Shown: in pieces, positions 1 to 7,145 of the stretch
Layout of the letters: every line of letters begins with the position of its first letter
Position numbering within the stretch: the stretch's first letter is position 1
Source of the DNA: CAYRCU01 sp964422865
GTDB taxonomy: Bacteria > Patescibacteriota > Microgenomatia > UBA8517
DNA length: 11,087 bases
Direction: 5' to 3'
Assembly (NCBI GenBank): GCA_964422865.1
Contig: CAYRCU010000019.1
Span: 1-11,087 of the forward strand
Notes under the pieces: model-generated
What the model was told of the DNA's origin: nothing
Databases searched by the model: none
The model's input: the letters and a program-made list of their open reading frames with translations, nothing else
Made by a program: the position numbers and the translations under genes

Positions 1-1169
1 TTTACATGCTTATACAGTTTCTTTTTAAATTCTTCTAAATATTTATAGAACTTGTTTTCTAAGTCTGAAAGAGTTACTGATTTGCCGTCTTCAAATAATT
101 TTTCAAGTAAATACACCTGATAATCTCTAAGTCCGCTTTTGTCTTTTGAAAGTTTTGTGAAGACATATTCGCTTTTTTTCCGAGATATATTAAGGCAGCC
201 TATTCTTGCAAGCTCAACTATTTCCGCCACTACGTCTCTGATGTTTATTCTTTCGTCAATAATTGTCCCAAGCTCCCCCGGGGTTACCCCGTCAATTGGC
301 GAGTAAACCATCGGTAAATGGGCCCTTTTGAAAATGGATACCGTTTTAACACTTTTATCGTCCGGAGTGTAGTAGATATTTTCAGTCAAATACCTTTTGT
401 CCCTTCCTTTTTTAAACCAGAAGTATCCCATTATAATTAGGGGCAGAGCAGCAATCGGATATCCCCAATTATCTTTAATAAAATTAACGGCTCTTTCTGT
501 AATCCCCGGAAAAATTAGCTCACTGTTTTTTTCCAGTGCCACTACTACTGTAAGGTCGGCCCCGTTCCCGAGTGGCAAGTTACTATTGAAAACGGCGCTG
601 TTTTCGTCGAGTAAAGTGTGGCTGCAGTTGGCTTCTTTTGAGCCAAGGCGGCCAGTGAAACAGGTTAAGTTGGTTATGCTTGAAAAAGGTGACTTAATTG
701 TAAATGTGACCCTTTCAATACTTGTGTCCCAATCCGAGCCAACCACATTCCAATAAAATTCATCAAACTCATCAAACCTTTGCAATATTCCCTCGACTTT
801 GTACCTGATTACATAAACTTGTCTTCCGCTTACATATTTGTCCGGGTCACCTATTCTAATCTTTGTTTCCCTACCTTTTTTTAAAACTTTATATTGATAG
901 GCTTTTTTGTTTTCACCGGTGACTGAAAGCACTTTTAATCGGGAGTTGATTGTTTTGCCGTTTGCGCTGTAGATTGTGGGAATTGTCCTGTAAATTCCGT
1001 GTTTTTTGCTTGAAAAAATTGCTTCAATTTGCTCCTCAATTATTACACTTGTGTCTTTGCTTATCTCTGCCTGTGAAAAAAACTTTTCAATTGTGTAGCC
1101 TGAGGCCAGTGTTTCTTTTGGAAACAAAAAAAGAACCGCAAATACAAACAGAAATAAAATCCGCTTCAT
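1..1169 (-). CDS. DUF2207 family membrane protein, C-terminus beyond window
   Basis: At least 389 residues are open from an ATG at 1167-1169 to the left edge with no stop. The N-terminus (MKRILFLFVFAVLFLF) is a signal peptide. The extracytoplasmic part carries the features of DUF2207: an early KKHGIYRTIP segment, then FDEFYWNVVGSDWD near residues 137-148. One clear membrane helix lies near residues 233-250 (WGYPIAALPLIIMGYFWF), followed by the basic KKGRDKRYL and a cytoplasmic region with TPGELGTIID and VVAEIVELARIGCLNI, typical of the winged-helix-like part of this family. Further C-terminal helices would be outside the window. The family has no established biochemical role and is widespread in bacterial membranes. 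It begins 25 bp after the sortase stop, so it is probably the distal gene of the surface operon. I see no good Shine-Dalgarno. Family assignment is firm; a role in surface assembly is inferred only from position. Confidence 0.88.
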   Translation of the reverse strand, partial: MKRILFLFVFAVLFLFPKETLASGYTIEKFFSQAEISKDTSVIIEEQIEAIFSSKKHGIYRTIPTIYSANGKTINSRLKVLSVTGENKKAYQYKVLKKGRETKIRIGDPDKYVSGRQVYVIRYKVEGILQRFDEFDEFYWNVVGSDWDTSIERVTFTIKSPFSSITNLTCFTGRLGSKEANCSHTLLDENSAVFNSNLPLGNGADLTVVVALEKNSELIFPGITERAVNFIKDNWGYPIAALPLIIMGYFWFKKGRDKRYLTENIYYTPDDKSVKTVSIFKRAHLPMVYSPIDGVTPGELGTIIDERINIRDVVAEIVELARIGCLNISRKKSEYVFTKLSKDKSGLRDYQVYLLEKLFEDGKSVTLSDLENKFYKYLEEFKKKLYKHV

Positions 1170-1194
1170 GTAAATTACATTTTACAACAAGAAA

Positions 1195-1812
1195 CTAAAT
1201 TGCGGGTTCCCCAATAACAAGCAGGCGCTTTAATGTGGTGCCCGGGGGCCAACAGGTCATTAGTGTCAGTGTGGGGGTATTGCCTTTTTTTAAATATTCA
1301 ACTTCGTTTGGTGCGGCGAGGAACTTGTCTTTAACTGTGTAAACATATTCTTTATTCTTAAAGTAAAGGTGGATTTTGTCGCCTTCTTTAAGTTTTGAAA
1401 GGAGGTAAAAAATTGAGTTGTAGCGCGCGGCTTCGTAGAAATTTACTGAAGAATGGGAAAAGATAAATATGTTGCCGTCTTCACCGGGGAAGGCTGATCC
1501 TGCGGCGTGGGCTACTCCTTTTGTAAGAGCTTTTTGATACACTTTCGAGTTTAGGGGGTCTACATTTGAAACAACACTTGCATTTGCCCCAATTTTGGGT
1601 ATGACTATTCCAAAGTTTGGGTCTTTTACAACTATTGTATTTTTTTCTTTTGTTTTTGTTTGCGTGGTAATTACTACGTCCGTGCGCGGAGTTTTAATGA
1701 GAAAAATCAGTTCAGCTTTAATTACCGGAAAAAATGTAAAAGTGAAAATGAAAAGTGAGATAAATATTAAGGCCAGACCCAGAAAAACAAAGGGGTTTGA
1801 TCTAATTTTCAT
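1195..1812 (-). CDS. Sortase (class D/E-like transpeptidase)
   Basis: A 205-residue membrane-anchored cysteine transpeptidase, expected to cut an LPxTG-type signal between Thr and Gly and link the protein to an amino group in the envelope. One N-terminal helix (about residues 8-30) is a signal anchor. The sortase core follows: FGIVIPKIGANASV (68-81), KGVAHAAGSAFPGEDGN (98-114), the catalytic His120 in FIFSHSS, Cys187 in TLTLMTCWPP, and Arg196 in TTLKRLLV. The usual His-Cys-Arg triad is therefore complete. Length and motif style fit class D/E or unclassified CPR sortases better than SrtA of Staphylococcus. Its ATG overlaps the end of the upstream Ig/FN3-like gene by 11 bp. A substrate with a perfect LPATG signal lies two genes upstream in the same operon, so anchoring that protein is the obvious job. 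Whether it also polymerises subunits is open. Confidence 0.93.
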   Translation of the reverse strand: MKIRSNPFVFLGLALIFISLFIFTFTFFPVIKAELIFLIKTPRTDVVITTQTKTKEKNTIVVKDPNFGIVIPKIGANASVVSNVDPLNSKVYQKALTKGVAHAAGSAFPGEDGNIFIFSHSSVNFYEAARYNSIFYLLSKLKEGDKIHLYFKNKEYVYTVKDKFLAAPNEVEYLKKGNTPTLTLMTCWPPGTTLKRLLVIGEPAI

Positions 1813-2758
1813 CTGAATGCCTTAAAAAGAAGATTAAGACTCCTAAGAATGCCCCCGCCATAACTATTCCTATAAATACCTTTGTCCAAGGGAACTTACC
1901 TGCAATCTCTGCTGCTGTTTTGTCTCCGGCAATGGAAGGTGGTGTTTCTTCTGCTTCCTCATCACCGTCCACCTTTTCCCCAAGGATTTTCTCTCCTGTG
2001 TCTTGAGGTGCCCGGGACACTTGGCTGTCGTCCACCGGAATTGCGGTTGTTTCTTCTTCTGCCTCTGTTGGCGGTGTGGTTACTGCCGTACCCGTGTCTC
2101 CAACTACTCCCGAGCCGTTACCGTGCCCGTCAAAAGCTCTTATTGCAAAAAAGTAGGTTTTTGTACAGTCGGGAAGGGTAGTATAGAACTCACCATTTTG
2201 ATTTGAGCCTATGCTTAGTGACGCCACGTGCGTGCTTGCATCTGCCGCGAAACTTTGATTTTCAGAGCGATAGAGCTCTACACGGGAAGTTTCGCCTCCG
2301 TCGTCCGCTGTTTTAAATTTAACTTTAAAGGAACAGGCATCCGGCTGCTGTTCTTTTGAGTAATTTGTCGGGGTTCCCGGGGCTACATCATCAAACTCAA
2401 CGGAAACAGTGGAGCTTGTTGTTGAGTCGGCGCCGGCTTTGGCCGTTACATAGAAGTTGTAGGTGCCTCTTTCTGAAATTTGGGACGGGGTGACTTGACA
2501 ATAATCACTGTCACCACCTGGGGCAAGAGATTTTGTTTCAAATAAGCTAAAGCTCCCGCTTGGCTTTTTGAAATAACAATCGACACTAACTGCCCTACCT
2601 TGGACGTCAAGTGCCACAAATCCAAGCTTAAAGTCGTGTTTATTTGTGGGGCTTTTTGGCTCCTCAATCTTTACCACAAGATCAGCGGCGTAGGCTAAAG
2701 GTGCCCAAGTAAGTAAGCTAACAAATATGAGGCTTAAAACTAATATTAATTTACGCAT
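1802..2758 (-). CDS. Secreted Ig/FN3-like protein with C-terminal membrane anchor
   Basis: A 318-residue surface protein with no named family that I can assign. A signal peptide ends at AYA (residues 22-24). Two beta-sandwich-like regions follow: roughly 25-125, ending in TVSVEFDDVAPGTP, and 128-225, with FN3-like VELYRSEN and TYFFAIRAFDGHGNGSG. Cys residues at 61, 87, 142 and 198 could form disulfides. A Thr/Glu-rich linker (about 226-280) leads to a single membrane helix (about 292-312) and a short polar tail, RHSDEN. There is no LPxTG motif, so this protein is held by its helix and is not a sortase substrate. It starts 2 bp after the LPATG gene stop and overlaps the sortase start by 11 bp, placing it tightly between substrate and enzyme. 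A membrane-side partner or base for the anchored structure is a reasonable guess, but the sequence does not prove it. Confidence 0.85.
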   Translation of the reverse strand: MRKLILVLSLIFVSLLTWAPLAYAADLVVKIEEPKSPTNKHDFKLGFVALDVQGRAVSVDCYFKKPSGSFSLFETKSLAPGGDSDYCQVTPSQISERGTYNFYVTAKAGADSTTSSTVSVEFDDVAPGTPTNYSKEQQPDACSFKVKFKTADDGGETSRVELYRSENQSFAADASTHVASLSIGSNQNGEFYTTLPDCTKTYFFAIRAFDGHGNGSGVVGDTGTAVTTPPTEAEEETTAIPVDDSQVSRAPQDTGEKILGEKVDGDEEAEETPPSIAGDKTAAEIAGKFPWTKVFIGIVMAGAFLGVLIFFLRHSDEN

Positions 2759-2760
2759 TA

Positions 2761-3870
2761 TTATTCTTTTTTGTTTTTAACTCCTAAACTTAGTATTCCG
2801 AGCCCTAGTATAAACATGCTTCCTGCTAAAATCAGCCAGAAAGTGTTTGCACCGGTTGCAGGCAGCTCTGTTGAAGTGCCCAGCACAGCCGGAAGCTCGT
2901 AGCTTGCGGCTGACTCTAATCCCGTATCCACCCATACTTTTGTTCCCACGAAGACTCCAGTGTCATTATTTGCCAATACTTGGGATCCTCCCAAAGTCCC
3001 TTGTGCCCAAGCTAAGTCCGGGTAGAGACCGGGCTCTTGGTTGCCGTTTATGTCTGCAATATAGGTTAATGTAACAACTTCTCCCGGGCTCAGGTCACCT
3101 AAATACCAGATTCCGGGCGAGGCATAAACTGGCTCGGGGACACCGGGCTTTGAAGAAGTCCAGGAGCCGCTTCTGTAAACAAATCCGTCGTGCGGGAGGT
3201 CTGTTACTTCTACATTCTCAAGAGGAGCATTTCCGTTTGTTACCACCAGAGTAAACAAGACGGAACTCCCGGGTGATCTACTCCCACCGCTTGTGTCGTT
3301 TGTTTTGGTGAGGGTGAGCCTTGCTTCTTCCTCTTCTTCCAGGCTGCAGGCAAAAAGAAGTTCAAAGTCAAAAATTGTTTCTGCCTTCTGATAAGCATTT
3401 CCGGCATTTATGTCGAAGGTTACTATCCAGTCAAATACTTCTGTGCCGCCGGGCGGAATATCAACACTTAGGTCAACAGGTGTGTCGCCAAACAAATCAT
3501 TTAAGCTTTTGGCTGGTGTTACCTCTCCTCCCAGGTAACTGCCATACAGATCCGCGCCGCTTCGAATTACCGTAAAGAGTTTTGCGGCAAAGTCGCTTGG
3601 GTTTTGAGTTTGGTTATAGAGATTAAGAAGACTTAAGGAACAAATTTCACTTTCATCTTCATTTGTAACGGTAATTGTCCTTTGCACCGTGTCTCCGGGC
3701 AAGAGATTATCCTCTTCAAAAAGCGGGGCACTGCCGCCAGGAGTTGTTGTACAAGGATTAGCATGATTTGCACAGGTAACTGTCAGGTCGGCTGCCAACG
3801 CGCGGCCCATAAACACTACTCCAAGTATGGCTACCACTAATCCTACTGCGCTAATTTTATATTTGTTCAT
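2761..3870 (-). CDS. LPATG-anchored surface protein with DUF11 domain (sortase substrate)
   Basis: A 369-residue protein with a complete cell-wall sorting signal: LPATG at 336-340, a hydrophobic stretch (about 343-364) and the basic end KNKKE. The N-terminal signal peptide ends at ALA (24-26), a standard signal-peptidase site. Residues about 50-175 form a beta-rich domain with DNLLPGDTVQRTITVTNEDE, which resembles the LxPGD turn of camelysin/TasA-like proteins although the SipW tag itself is absent. An EEEEE linker follows, then a DUF11-type domain (about 183-300: LTLTKTND, VLFTLVVTN, VEVTDLPHDGF, WYLGDLSPGEVVTLTY). DUF11 domains are stalk or adhesin modules in surface proteins. The start overlaps the preceding gene by 14 bp and has a good ribosome site, AGAGGGGG, about 7 nt upstream. 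The sortase is two genes downstream. Function inferred: an anchored base, stalk or adhesin of the structure built by this operon. Confidence 0.92.
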   Translation of the reverse strand: MNKYKISAVGLVVAILGVVFMGRALAADLTVTCANHANPCTTTPGGSAPLFEEDNLLPGDTVQRTITVTNEDESEICSLSLLNLYNQTQNPSDFAAKLFTVIRSGADLYGSYLGGEVTPAKSLNDLFGDTPVDLSVDIPPGGTEVFDWIVTFDINAGNAYQKAETIFDFELLFACSLEEEEEARLTLTKTNDTSGGSRSPGSSVLFTLVVTNGNAPLENVEVTDLPHDGFVYRSGSWTSSKPGVPEPVYASPGIWYLGDLSPGEVVTLTYIADINGNQEPGLYPDLAWAQGTLGGSQVLANNDTGVFVGTKVWVDTGLESAASYELPAVLGTSTELPATGANTFWLILAGSMFILGLGILSLGVKNKKE

Positions 3871-5587
3871 CTGTTGCCCCCTCTAATGCCTCTACTTCTT
3901 CCACAATTTCTTCTACTGCCCCTTCTCCTGTTGTCTCCTCCTCAGTAATTTCACCAGCAACATCTTCCTCCCCTGCTGGTACGGGTTCCTCATCACCCGC
4001 AACGGGCTCTTCTTCTTCTAAAGGCTCTACACCTGCCTCCCCCTCTAAAACTTCTTCGGGCTCCTCTATAATAATGGGCGGATCTTCTGCGGTGATTTCA
4101 ATCCCCAGTATATCTTCCAATAATTCCGTCAAACTTGTGAGGTCATTTTCTGAGTGGTTTTCTCCGGCGGGAGTGCCGTAATCATCACCTTCCACGTCCC
4201 AATAGGTTGTGTCATTGCAAACAATGTCTGTGCAGGTGTGCCAGTCTGAATCACTTGTACCGTCTCCCGGAACAAGATTTCTTTCCATTGACTGATTTAC
4301 GGAAGCGTTTGTGCCTGCTGCCCAGTCGCCGTCTGTTACGGGGGTTTGGTCAATGGTGTTTCCGGCGGCATCTTTAAGAACCAACTTCTCGCCGCCATTT
4401 AGAAGATTGAGTCCTGTTGTAACCCAGTCGACGGCTATATTTCCATCCGAAAGAGCTGAATTTGCGTCGGTTGAAGAATAATTTGCAATCAGGAAATAGC
4501 CATTTGCAGGGATTGTTCCGGATGGAATAATCAAGTTGGGAGAGCCTGCGGTACCTGCATTTTCAATTACCCAGTTTTTTATAATAATCGGGCTACTTGT
4601 CATATTTCTTAGCTCTATCCACTCATCAGCGTCGGAGCCGGTTGATCCCATCCACATAATTTCATTTATCACTACATTTCCACTACTTGCTTCCTGCATG
4701 GTTGAGTCAACTGTAAAAGTCCAATAATCACTCCAGTCTCCACAGCCGTAGGTAGTGTCACAGGTTCTTGCGTGCCAGTAATATGTTCCGTCCGGAGTAC
4801 CGGGTGCGGGAATTTCTGATGAACCTAAAGCAGCGGAAGTATAGGCCGGTGTTGCAAAACTTCCATCGGGATTTAAGGTGGTGGAAAGCGAGGACTGGTA
4901 ATAATAAGTTACTGCCTCACTCCAAGGCACATCTGCCCAATCCATAACAGGGTTATTTGTCCAAGCACTTCCAACCATGGCTGTTGTTCCGTCACCTGGG
5001 GACAGCAATACCGGAGGAGGAGGCGGCCAGGTTCCTGTTGAAATTGTATTTGAAAGGATTTCTGAGTCTGTGAAGCCGCCTCCTGAAAGCCCAACCTGCC
5101 AGGCATTTACGCGAATATTAAAGGTACAGGATTTATTTCTGAGGGAGGAGGATGCTCCCTGGGGGAAAGTTACTTCATATGTGTAGGGTAAGCTTGAGGA
5201 AGTTGCTAGAGTTGCAAGAGAAAGGTGCGGTGTTGTTGAGAGGGGTCCTGAATAGACCGCTCCCGCGTTTATTTCAAGAGTCAGGGCATCACAAAGATCA
5301 GTGTCACCGGTGACATATTCATATTCAAGAGAATATTCAAAAGGCAAACCACCCACATTTGAAACTGTAACTTCTCTTGAGGTTGCGTCTCCCGGGGTGA
5401 GAGGGGTTGTGGGCGTGAAGTTTCCTTCGGGGGAGGTAACTTCAAGATCCAGGGATGTTGCGGAGAAGGTGTTGCCTTCGGAAGTTTCAATATCTGAGTA
5501 ATATGAAGCTGTGAAAGGGGTTTGAATCAAAAGGAAAATAATTGAAAGATAGAAAAGCTTTGTTAACAGTTTTTTAATCATTTTCAT
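3857..5587 (-). CDS. SipW-tag TasA-like protein with FN3-like and lamin-tail domains and acidic tail
   Basis: A 576-residue modular secreted protein. The leader ends near residue 28 and runs into the SipW tag SYYSDIETSEGNTFSA (28-43), almost the same tag as in the first gene of the operon. A TasA/camelysin-like beta domain follows (to about 185, with TPLTPGDATSREVTVSNVGG), then WPPPPP, a FN3-like domain (about 192-295, with DGTYYWHARTCD and WSDYWTFTVD) and a lamin-tail domain (about 304-475: NVVINEIMWMG, DEWIELRNMTSS, IPANGYFLIANYSS). Lamin-tail domains occur in many secreted bacterial proteins, often with nucleases or as adhesion modules; no catalytic domain is present here. The last ~78 residues are extremely Glu-rich with Pro, and there is neither a membrane helix nor LPxTG. 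The ATG overlaps the peptidase stop by 14 bp; a second ATG two codons in is possible. Probably a tip or decorating subunit matured by the adjacent SipW. Confidence 0.9.
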   Translation of the reverse strand: MKMIKKLLTKLFYLSIIFLLIQTPFTASYYSDIETSEGNTFSATSLDLEVTSPEGNFTPTTPLTPGDATSREVTVSNVGGLPFEYSLEYEYVTGDTDLCDALTLEINAGAVYSGPLSTTPHLSLATLATSSSLPYTYEVTFPQGASSSLRNKSCTFNIRVNAWQVGLSGGGFTDSEILSNTISTGTWPPPPPVLLSPGDGTTAMVGSAWTNNPVMDWADVPWSEAVTYYYQSSLSTTLNPDGSFATPAYTSAALGSSEIPAPGTPDGTYYWHARTCDTTYGCGDWSDYWTFTVDSTMQEASSGNVVINEIMWMGSTGSDADEWIELRNMTSSPIIIKNWVIENAGTAGSPNLIIPSGTIPANGYFLIANYSSTDANSALSDGNIAVDWVTTGLNLLNGGEKLVLKDAAGNTIDQTPVTDGDWAAGTNASVNQSMERNLVPGDGTSDSDWHTCTDIVCNDTTYWDVEGDDYGTPAGENHSENDLTSLTELLEDILGIEITAEDPPIIIEEPEEVLEGEAGVEPLEEEEPVAGDEEPVPAGEEDVAGEITEEETTGEGAVEEIVEEVEALEGATDEQI

Positions 5588-6131
5588 CTTTCTCTTCTTT
5601 ATTTTTTTTGCTTTTTTTTCTTGTGAAGAATTTTAGGAACTCTTTTTTAATTGCCATAAGTTCGGAGTAAACAATGATCGTTGCGGGGATGACGATGAGG
5701 GCGACAAAACCGATTTGGGACTGTGCGAAGCCGACCGGGTAGCCTAGGAAAGGAATGTGCAATATCACTTTTCCTACCACACGTTTTTCGGGAACCATTT
5801 CTGAGTCTGGGTCTTCGTTGGCATCGCCTTTGAGTTTATAACTAACGGATCCTATATCTTTGTCTTCCGCCCTTTCTACTATTCTGTGTGTGACTGTTTC
5901 TTTGGCACTTCGCTCCGAGCGAATTGTTATAATATCGCCTTCTGTGTAGCTGTCTTGGGGTCTGACCATCACTAAACTTCCTACCGGGATAGCAGGTTCC
6001 ATTGATCCTGACTGGACGGAGAAAAGCCTAATGCCCAAGGGAGTATTGAATGTGGACAAGACTACCGATGCGGCAATAGATATCACTACCAGCAAGATCA
6101 GCCAGTAAACAATATTTAATATTCTTTTCAA
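5574..6131 (-). CDS. sipW: Signal peptidase I, SipW/ER-type
   Basis: A 185-residue membrane serine protease of family S26B, the SipW/archaeal/ER branch, which uses a Ser-His dyad where the Lep branch uses Ser-Lys. Helix one spans about residues 8-26. The nucleophile is Ser43 in VQSGSMEPAIPVGSLV, the base is His82 in VTHRIV, and the conserved acidic segment is KGDANEDPDS (101-110). A second helix lies at about 137-157, followed by a strongly charged cytoplasmic Lys/Glu tail. In Bacillus subtilis SipW processes TasA and TapA, and here the flanking genes on both sides encode proteins with SipW tags, so they are the expected substrates. The start codon is TTG (6129-6131), preceded by AAAGGAAG about 10 nt away; I see no better start. 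A weak start would keep enzyme levels below those of the substrate. The end overlaps the next gene by 14 bp. Confidence 0.93.
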   Translation of the reverse strand: MKRILNIVYWLILLVVISIAASVVLSTFNTPLGIRLFSVQSGSMEPAIPVGSLVMVRPQDSYTEGDIITIRSERSAKETVTHRIVERAEDKDIGSVSYKLKGDANEDPDSEMVPEKRVVGKVILHIPFLGYPVGFAQSQIGFVALIVIPATIIVYSELMAIKKEFLKFFTRKKSKKNKEEKDEND

Positions 6132-6248
6132 TTTACTAATTCTTCCTTTCTTTTTATTTCCTAAGGGCAGGCATTAACCCAGCTCGTGGTGGTGGGGGTT
6201 ACTTCTCCCCCACCCACCACAGGTTAACACAAATACAACGTCACCTTA
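6132..6248 (-). promoter_or_regulatory. Intercistronic spacer with a large nested hairpin (6174-6227)
   Basis: This 117-bp gap separates the first SipW-tag gene from the signal peptidase gene and is much longer than the other gaps in the operon. It holds a strong inverted repeat. The inner arms are 6186-6198 (GTGGTGGTGGGGG) and 6207-6220, complementary except for one extra C, with an 8-nt loop. Outer arms TTAACC (6174-6179) and GGTTAA (6222-6227) extend it through an internal loop. It begins about 21 nt after the upstream stop codon. No U-run follows in the minus-strand transcript, so it is not a classical terminator. It could act as a 3' mRNA stabiliser or a partial stop, giving more of the first product than of the peptidase. 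The structure is seen in the sequence; the role is inferred. Confidence 0.7.
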
Positions 6249-7076
6249 TTATGGTGTTGGCCAAACTGGACTTGGACCTGGGTTGTTTCTGTGTTGAACA
6301 ACCTCAAAGCTCATATCACCAATGAGTCTGTCATGCTGAACATCGTTTCCAACTTCAACAGGAAGTTCCCATGCCAACGCAAAATAATAAGTTGTACTGG
6401 CTACCATACGACCATCTTCAGCTAATCCATGACAAGCTGAATAGTCGGTATCCCCGTCTGGGTCACTACATCCGTAGTAACTATATGCAGCGGATAATGC
6501 TTCCCAAATGTTGTGTGTTTCGCCTCCTATATCAATTGTGCCTGGACTTATTACGATTGGTTCATAGCCGTCTTGATATTCATTGTCACCTTCTCCGAAG
6601 TCTTTATCTCTTCCCTGGAAACCAGGAGTTTCACCCTGATCAAGCCATGCCCAAAATATCATATTTTCACGCAATTCCCCATCATTATCGTCTATACAAT
6701 CTGGTTCCGCTTCTATTTCGGGTTCGGTACAATCGACCTCTTCATCTTCAATATCACTTATAATAAATCTGCCCCAAGCGTCGTTATCATAAACATGAAG
6801 ACTTATTGTGTCTTCACCATAATCACCCGGTTTAAGATCGTAAAAAAGGAAGAATTTGTGAGCTCCTAAATCTGTCTCAGTCCAATTAGGAGTGTCCCAA
6901 GGACAAGTTTCTCCACCACTCCAATGACATTCACTGTCTACTTTCAAATCGATAGCACCAGTGACAAAAGTATTACCTTCACTTGTTTCGGTGTCGCTGA
7001 AGTAAGCGCGGGTGGCGCCGACAGCAACAACTGTTACAAGTGTAATTGTCATTATACTTAAAAGTATTCTTTTCAT
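6249..7076 (-). CDS. TasA/camelysin-like SipW-tag secreted protein
   Basis: A 275-residue secreted protein and the first gene of the operon. The leader MKRILLSIMTITLVTVVAVG ends at TRA, with cleavage likely before Tyr25. The SipW tag AYFSDTETSEGNTFVTG follows (24-40), then AIDLKVDSE and the family turn DLKPGDYGEDTISLHVYD (80-97). This is the layout of TasA, camelysin and related fibre or biofilm-matrix proteins. The mature part is highly acidic, with six Cys (50, 58, 116, 127, 203, 215) and two Asp-rich loops (129-134, and DPDGDTD at 205-211) that resemble calcium-binding loops. It has no membrane helix or LPxTG at the C-terminus, which ends GPSPVWPTP. Its ribosome site is the strongest in the operon, and a stable hairpin follows its stop, both fitting high expression. 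Processing by the next-door SipW is expected. Fibre formation is inferred from the family. Confidence 0.9.
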   Translation of the reverse strand: MKRILLSIMTITLVTVVAVGATRAYFSDTETSEGNTFVTGAIDLKVDSECHWSGGETCPWDTPNWTETDLGAHKFFLFYDLKPGDYGEDTISLHVYDNDAWGRFIISDIEDEEVDCTEPEIEAEPDCIDDNDGELRENMIFWAWLDQGETPGFQGRDKDFGEGDNEYQDGYEPIVISPGTIDIGGETHNIWEALSAAYSYYGCSDPDGDTDYSACHGLAEDGRMVASTTYYFALAWELPVEVGNDVQHDRLIGDMSFEVVQHRNNPGPSPVWPTP

Positions 7077-7082
7077 TTTTTA

Positions 7083-7094
7083 TTCACCCCCTTT
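7083..7094 (-). promoter_or_regulatory. Strong ribosome binding site of the TasA-like gene
   Basis: On the minus strand AAAGGGGGTGAA sits 6 to 7 nt before the ATG at 7076. It differs from the ideal AGGAGGTGA at one central base and supports this start codon and high translation. Confidence 0.75.
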
Positions 7095-7118
7095 CTTTCC
7101 CTAAAATGGCTTTCGCCA

Positions 7119-7145
7119 CAAAAAAAAGCCGCTTGCCGCGGCTTT
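7119..7145 (-). terminator. Intrinsic terminator inside the leader of the surface operon
   Basis: The arms AAAGCCGC and GCGGCTTT (plus-strand 7125-7132 and 7138-7145) form a perfect 8-bp GC-rich stem with a TTGCC loop (GGCAA in the RNA). In the minus direction the stem runs into eight consecutive U (7127-7120), the classic Rho-independent form; in the plus direction there is no U-run. It lies downstream of the promoter at 7202-7231 and upstream of the first gene, so it may work as an attenuator. It may also end the vanZ-tsaE-tsaB transcript, since no other terminator is visible after tsaB. Confidence 0.85.

Noticed and set aside
397..756. 119-codon plus-strand open frame
   Set aside because: Antisense to the DUF2207 gene, whose YWNVVGSDW motif and membrane helix are encoded in the same stretch on the minus strand.
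6186..6220. G-quadruplex in the G-rich arm
   Set aside because: There is only one long G-run with short GG pairs; a perfect complementary C-rich arm makes a hairpin the simpler reading.
6371..6869. Two overlapping plus-strand open frames of 118-130 codons
   Set aside because: Both are antisense to the SipW-tag protein gene, with biased composition and no start context or family signature.
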